Part shown: positions 60,088 through 64,000 of the stretch, in pieces
Layout: each line of letters opens with the position of its first letter
How positions within the stretch are numbered: position 1 is the stretch's first letter
Origin: Candidatus Gastranaerophilales bacterium
Lineage (GTDB): Bacteria; Cyanobacteriota; Vampirovibrionia; Gastranaerophilales; Gastranaerophilaceae
Length of the DNA stretch: 64,000 nt
Direction: 5' to 3'
Assembly (NCBI GenBank): GCA_944323695.1
Contig: CALUTI010000008.1
Span: 27,931-91,930 of the forward strand
The notes under the pieces: generated by a model
The model's input: the letters and a program-made list of their open reading frames with translations, nothing else
What the model was told of the DNA's origin: nothing
Database searches by the model: none
Made by a program: the position numbers and the translations under genes

Positions 60088-61245
60088 TCACTTCTTTAAG
60101 AAGTCCGGAATTTCAATATTTGTAAAGCTTGGTGAAACTTCCGGAATAGAAGTTCTTCTCGGTTGATTAAAAGAACCTGTGCTTGCAAAGAAGTCTGCAG
60201 CATTTAACTGTCTTGTTTCAGGTTTTTCCTCAACAGACTGATTTTTCAGTTCAAAACCGGTTGCAATAACAGTAACCTGAATTTCTCCCTGAATATTTTC
60301 ATTAACAGCTGTACCGATAATAACTGTTGCATCATCAAGAACTGCATCATGGATAATATTGGCAGCATCAGTGATTTCGTGAAGTGTCATATCAGGACCG
60401 CCTGTAATATTAACGATTACGCCAGACGCACCGTTAATTGAAGTTTCCAACAATTGAGAATTGATAGCGATTTCAGCAGCTTTGATAGCTCTGCCTTCGC
60501 CCTGACCGCGCCCGATACCCATAAGAGCTGAGCCAGATGCCTGCATAACGTTTTTAACATCAGCAAAGTCAACGTTGATAAGACCGGGAACTGTGATGAT
60601 ATCAGAAATACCCTGAACACCTCTCAACAATACTTCATCAACGATTATGAAAGATTCTGTCAATGAAACTTGTCTGTCAACAACTTGAAGTAATTTATCG
60701 TTAGGAATTACTATAACGGCATCAACAGCTTCTCTAAGTTTTTCTAAACCCTGAACAGCCTGATTTTGTCTTTTCTTACCTTCCCAGGAGAACGGTTTTG
60801 TAACAACAGCAATTGTCAAAATTCCTAATTCTTTAGCAATTTTAGCAACAACAGGAGCTGCACCTGTACCTGTTCCGCCGCCCATACCTGCTGTGATAAA
60901 TACCATATCAGCGCCTTCAAGAGCGTTTGTAATTTCTTGCTGAGCTTCTTCTGCAGCTTTTTCACCGATTGACGGATCGCCGCCGGCACCTAAACCGTTC
61001 GTAGAAGACGCGCCAAGCTGAATTTTATTTTTAGTCTGGCCATATTCCAAAACTTGTAAATCTGTATTCATAAGCCAGAATTCTACACCTGATAATCCGG
61101 CTTTAATCATTCGGTTAACAGCATTTCCGCCGCCTCCGCCTACGCCGACTACCTTAATATTTGTAGGGTTGATTGGAGACCTGTTGATTGGAGTGCTGGT
61201 TGTGTCATCTTTTTTAGCAAAGATATCTGATACGAAATTTTCCAC
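60088..61245 (-). CDS. ftsZ: Cell division protein FtsZ
   Basis: FtsZ is the tubulin-like GTPase of the division ring. The 385-residue product has [16 protein letters not shown], the tubulin signature GGGTGTG (residues 122-128) and T7-loop region [13 protein letters not shown]-terminal linker ends in the conserved interaction peptide IEIPDFLKK for SepF/FtsA/MinC contacts. GTG start with AGAGG upstream. ftsA and ftsQ are absent nearby. SepF, two genes away, is the likely membrane tether. Confidence 0.98.
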   Translation of the reverse strand: MENFVSDIFAKKDDTTSTPINRSPINPTNIKVVGVGGGGGNAVNRMIKAGLSGVEFWLMNTDLQVLEYGQTKNKIQLGASSTNGLGAGGDPSIGEKAAEEAQQEITNALEGADMVFITAGMGGGTGTGAAPVVAKIAKELGILTIAVVTKPFSWEGKKRQNQAVQGLEKLREAVDAVIVIPNDKLLQVVDRQVSLTESFIIVDEVLLRGVQGISDIITVPGLINVDFADVKNVMQASGSALMGIGRGQGEGRAIKAAEIAINSQLLETSINGASGVIVNITGGPDMTLHEITDAANIIHDAVLDDATVIIGTAVNENIQGEIQVTVIATGFELKNQSVEEKPETRQLNAADFFASTGSFNQPRRTSIPEVSPSFTNIEIPDFLKK

Positions 61246-61409
61246 TATTTTTACCTCTTATATATTGATTATTACTTATTTTCGAGTTATTTTACCCACA
61301 TCGACTAAGCGGGTTCGACAATAATATAATAACATACTATTTTAAATAGAAAAAAAGTACAATAATTTCCATGCCAATTATGAACAAAAATTAATATATT
61401 TTTTTAAAT

Positions 61410-62207
61410 TTAATTAATATTTGCCGGCGACACTCCCCAGTGAAGCTTATTTCTTAAGATTGAATAAAATTTCGCACCGTCCAAAAGTGCCAGTTTAGCT
61501 GTGTATTCAGATTTTTTAATTTCAATTTCCTTAGCAAACTCATAAAATTCCTGACCGTCGGTTGAGACGACATAGTTTGTCAAGTCTTTATCGGAACAAA
61601 TTGTAACAATTTCATTATCAGGAATGACAATCGGTCTTGCAGTAAGGGTGTGCGGACAAATCGGCACTATTACAAAAGCATTTAATTCAGGCGAAATAAC
61701 AGGTCCGCCTGCAGAAAGCCCGTAAGCTGTAGAGCCCGTCGGTGTTGTGACGATAATTCCGTCTGCAAGATAATCACAGACAAGCTCTCCGTTTAATTTT
61801 AAAGAAAAACGAGAAGTTCTGCCGGTTGTTGTTCCCTTTACAACAAAGTCATTAAGCGCAATTTTGTCACCGGATTGAAGCATTATTCTTTCTTCAATGT
61901 GATATTGACCCTTTAGAATTCTATCAACGGAATCTCCTATAGCTTCTTCACAGGATTGAGAGAGAAACCCCAGACGTCCCATATTTATACCGAAAATCGG
62001 GGTGGAAGTTTTTGCATAAAATCTTGCGGCTTTCAAAATTGTACCGTCGCCCCCGATTACAAAAACAAAATCATAACCGTTCTTCAATTCATCAATATCA
62101 AGAACATCCGCCGTACAATTTTTCGCAGCCAAAATACTTTTCAGCTCGCTCAATACTTCCATAGAATGCTCAATCATTTTGTTATAACAAATTGCAAAAT
62201 TGTTCAT
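61410..62207 (-). CDS. nadK: NAD kinase
   Basis: NAD kinase makes NADP. The 265-residue product has the GGDGT motif in VIGGDGTILKAARFY, FGINMGRLGFL, NDFVVKGT and ADGIIVTTPTGSTAYGLSAG, with GGPVISPE. It has no ribosome site. A TATAAG lies six bases before the ATG, so it may be leaderless. ftsZ follows it on the same strand after 164 bases with its own leader. Confidence 0.96.
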   Translation of the reverse strand: MNNFAICYNKMIEHSMEVLSELKSILAAKNCTADVLDIDELKNGYDFVFVIGGDGTILKAARFYAKTSTPIFGINMGRLGFLSQSCEEAIGDSVDRILKGQYHIEERIMLQSGDKIALNDFVVKGTTTGRTSRFSLKLNGELVCDYLADGIIVTTPTGSTAYGLSAGGPVISPELNAFVIVPICPHTLTARPIVIPDNEIVTICSDKDLTNYVVSTDGQEFYEFAKEIEIKKSEYTAKLALLDGAKFYSILRNKLHWGVSPANIN

Positions 62208-62213
62208 AAAAAC

Positions 62214-62219
62214 CTTATA
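62214..62219 (-). promoter_or_regulatory. -10 box six bases before nadK (leaderless candidate)
   Basis: The minus strand reads TATAAG, then GTTTTT, then the nadK ATG. The -35 is weak (TTCCCT at 17 bases). Confidence 0.45.
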
Positions 62220-62231
62220 TCATAAAATAAT

Positions 62232-62256
62232 AAAAAAGGGAATTTTCATTCCCTTT
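62232..62256 (-). terminator. Terminator of sepF
   Basis: AGGGAAT-GAAA-ATTCCCT followed by TTTTT on the minus strand, before nadK. Confidence 0.8.
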
Positions 62257-62303
62257 ATATACAACTATCTCTTCTCATACCCAATGAATCTATTGTTTAT
62301 CTC

Positions 62304-62804
62304 CTATTGCAAAGGAGCTCTCCACAAAGAATCATTAAATTTATTTTGGTTTGCATTCAATTCAACAGACAAAGTTACATTACTCGGAGTGAATACAAAT
62401 ACTAAATCGCCAACTTTTTGGGGCTTGCCGTTAAGAGCGTGAGCAGCACCGCATACAAAATCGATTGTACGTTGTGATTGTTCTTTATCCAAAAGGTGAA
62501 GGTTTAAAACGATTGTTTTTCTGTCTTTCAAATATTGAACAATGCTTGCTGCATCATCAAATGAACGCGGCTCCATAACAATTACTTCATAGCCTCTGAA
62601 ATTCGGATGATTAACAACTTTCAAGTCACTTGTTCTGTCAATATTTGCTTGATATGAATATTTCGGATCAACTGCGAGGTTATCCTGAACTTCATATTCA
62701 TCACCCATTTCTTCTGCCATTTCGTCAAATATTGTTTCTCTTGGTTCAAATCCTTTTACCAAGAAGTCTACTACTGATTTAATTTTGTCTGTTACTACTG
62801 CCAC
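62304..62804 (-). CDS. sepF: Cell division protein SepF
   Basis: SepF bundles and anchors FtsZ filaments. The 166-residue product has an N-terminal amphipathic region and a C-terminal SepF domain with VIVMEPRSFDDAASIVQYLK, RKTIVLNLHLLDKEQSQRTI and DFVCGAAHALNGKPQKVGDL-like core, ending VFTPSNVTLS. AGGAG precedes the ATG. It lies just after ylmE, the order known in Cyanobacteria and Gram-positives. Confidence 0.95.
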   Translation of the reverse strand: MAVVTDKIKSVVDFLVKGFEPRETIFDEMAEEMGDEYEVQDNLAVDPKYSYQANIDRTSDLKVVNHPNFRGYEVIVMEPRSFDDAASIVQYLKDRKTIVLNLHLLDKEQSQRTIDFVCGAAHALNGKPQKVGDLVFVFTPSNVTLSVELNANQNKFNDSLWRAPLQ

Positions 62805-62826
62805 CGTTTTATTCCTCCGTTTATTT

Positions 62827-63498
62827 TTACATAAATAATTTTCTACCGATTCTTAGCATTGTTGCCCCCTCGCGGGCTGCTATTTTGTAATCCTGACTCA
62901 TACCCATAGATATATCATTCAGTTTACAGTCAAACTCTTTTTCAAGATTATCTCTAATCTCACGTATTTCGCTGAAAAGTCTTGTTAATTCATCTTCTGA
63001 TGCACCAAGAGGTGCCATATTCATAACCCCTCTGACATCAAGGTTTTTCAGCAGAATTATTTTGGCAAAGGCGTCGAAAACTTCGTCTTTTGCAAATCCG
63101 AATTTCTGTTCCTCGCCGGCATTGTTTATTTGGATTAAAATCTTTTGAGTTTTCCCGATTTTACCTGCTTCTTCTGAAATCTTTTCTGCAAGCTTCACGG
63201 AATCCACAGAGTGTATATAATCAAAAATTTCAATTACTTTTTTAACTTTATTTGTCTGCAAATGCCCTATAAAATGAAATTTGGAATTTTTTCTTATTTC
63301 CTGCGGCAGATTGTTAATCTTTTCTGATGCCTCAATTACTCTTGATTCGGCGAAATTCCTTAACCCTGCATTATATGCTTCGATTATGGCATTTCCGTCA
63401 AAATACTTTGTAACTGCAATGATATTTGGTCTATAAGGTGCAATTTCTTCTTGTATTTGTAAAAGATTTTTTTGTATAACCTCTTGCACTATCTTCAC
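62827..63498 (-). CDS. ylmE: YggS/YlmE-family pyridoxal phosphate homeostasis protein
   Basis: This is a PLP-binding alanine-racemase-fold protein that balances vitamin B6 and amino acids. The 223-residue product has ITKYFDGNAI-type IIAVTKYFDGNAIIEAYNAG, NFAESRVIEA, WHFIGHLQTNK-like KFHFIGHLQTNKVKKVIEIF, and SMGMSQDYKIAAREGATMLR. Start is GTG. It is 22 bases before sepF. Confidence 0.94.
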   Translation of the reverse strand: MKIVQEVIQKNLLQIQEEIAPYRPNIIAVTKYFDGNAIIEAYNAGLRNFAESRVIEASEKINNLPQEIRKNSKFHFIGHLQTNKVKKVIEIFDYIHSVDSVKLAEKISEEAGKIGKTQKILIQINNAGEEQKFGFAKDEVFDAFAKIILLKNLDVRGVMNMAPLGASEDELTRLFSEIREIRDNLEKEFDCKLNDISMGMSQDYKIAAREGATMLRIGRKLFM

Positions 63499-63857
63499 CC
63501 CTACAAGAAATCCGCCCGTAATTAGAGCTTATCTTAATTGTACTCTAACCTTTTCAGGTGGACAACTATTTTATTTTTGAGTCTCTCACCCCCTTTTTAT
63601 CTACTCCCGAAACCATGATTTTGACATGATTTCAGCCTAAATTAATATTTCTTAATTTTTGGTTACATTTTGTAATACTGTTATTTAATGGGCATGCCTA
63701 CCATGCCATTTTGTTTACAATTTGTAAAAGTCCGGTAATAAATTGGGATTTATGTTATAAGGATAAACCTTTTTTGAATAAAATTTATCCTTCGTTTATA
63801 TGAGATTTTGCACATGTTACCAAAGGACAACATATTGTACCAACATTGGCAAGGCGC
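63499..63857. other. Gene-free region upstream of ylmE
   Basis: No reading frame with family support. Visible structure: GGCATG-CCTAC-CATGCC near 63691 and a perfect 9-bp pairing AAGGATAAA (63759-63767) with TTTATCCTT (63784-63792). The promoter of ylmE must lie at its left edge but is not clear. Confidence 0.4.
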
Positions 63858-64000
63858 TTTACATAAAAACTATTATCGGAATCTTTTGTTCACTTATTCT
63901 TTTCTTGTTTGCTCGCGTTAAATGGGACTGCAACGCCGTCGCCTACGCGCCGCCGTTTCGCCCTCTGCTCGCAATCCGCTTTATTGCGATGTAAAAAGAA
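63858..64000 (+). repeat. Second copy of the 416-base element's end, cut off by the window
   Basis: TTTACATAAAAACTATTAT (63858-63876) is identical to 19 bases of the inverted end at 50481. It continues with CTTTTGTTCACTTATTCTTT, close to the inside of the right end of that element. It then diverges into GC-rich sequence that runs off the window. Confidence 0.7.

Overview
The window is a 64 kb stretch of low-GC bacterial chromosome. It looks most like a Gram-negative, fermentative relative of the Cyanobacteria (class Vampirovibrionia / Melainabacteria, probably a gut Gastranaerophilales). This placement is inference. It rests on the sepF-ylmE pair and a MinCDE/FtsZ division set, atpD-atpC standing apart from the other ATP synthase genes as in Cyanobacteria, a heptosyltransferase-like enzyme and a KdsC-like phosphatase pointing to lipopolysaccharide, type IV pilus genes, AdhE fermentation, and several lineage-type hypothetical proteins that share short N-terminal motifs.

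Layout. 1-3885 (minus): pilB (cut by the window edge), pilQ and a pilP-like gene. 4046-4915: a uridine-kinase-like P-loop protein. 5046-6857: atpD-atpC with their own promoter and terminator. 6923-8019: a two-gene CHR transporter. 8095-13332: comM, a GT9 glycosyltransferase, and a minus-strand operon of a Nudix-type regulator, secG, tcdA and a short-chain dehydrogenase. 13483-16818: a repeat-bearing lytic transglycosylase, then minCDE. 18193-27968: the S10/spc ribosomal protein cluster from rpsJ to rplR, with unusually long GC-rich structured spacers, a terminator plus an antisense gene between rpsN and rpsH, and an early end after rplR. 28093-32825: a dnaJ-like gene, a pilin, gcvT-gcvH-gcvPA and tRNA-Val. 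33554-36749: tRNA-Cys, a repeat cluster and adhE. 36949-45317: hypothetical genes, a rhodanese, a candidate small RNA, lysC, a TPR protein, a KdsC-like phosphatase, a histidine kinase, comF and a radical SAM gene. 45321-47668: pilO and a pilM-pilN fusion. 47775-50474: nadA, trmH and a primary-type sigma factor. 50481-50896: a 416-bp repeat element with perfect 21-bp inverted ends. 51043-53068: rpsA and ispH. 53206-59870: three large lineage-specific proteins around fba. 60088-63498: ftsZ, nadK, sepF and ylmE. A second copy of the repeat-element end lies at 63858.

Functional themes. There are two type IV pilus loci plus a minor pilin, natural-transformation-type genes (comM, comF and the pili), division-site placement and Z-ring assembly (MinCDE, FtsZ, SepF), translation, and mixed-acid fermentation with glycine cleavage. 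Regulation shows two styles. Many genes have good Shine-Dalgarno sites. At least six others have a -10 hexamer exactly six bases before the start codon, as expected for leaderless mRNAs.

The most interesting unexplained signals are the N-terminal FG motif on four otherwise unrelated proteins, the uniform leaderless promoters, a terminator-ended RNA candidate with no gene at 38558-38842, the 416-bp inverted-repeat element, the structured spacers of the ribosomal operon, a palindromic repeat translated in frame inside an extended MinE, and a G9 tract before the pilin.
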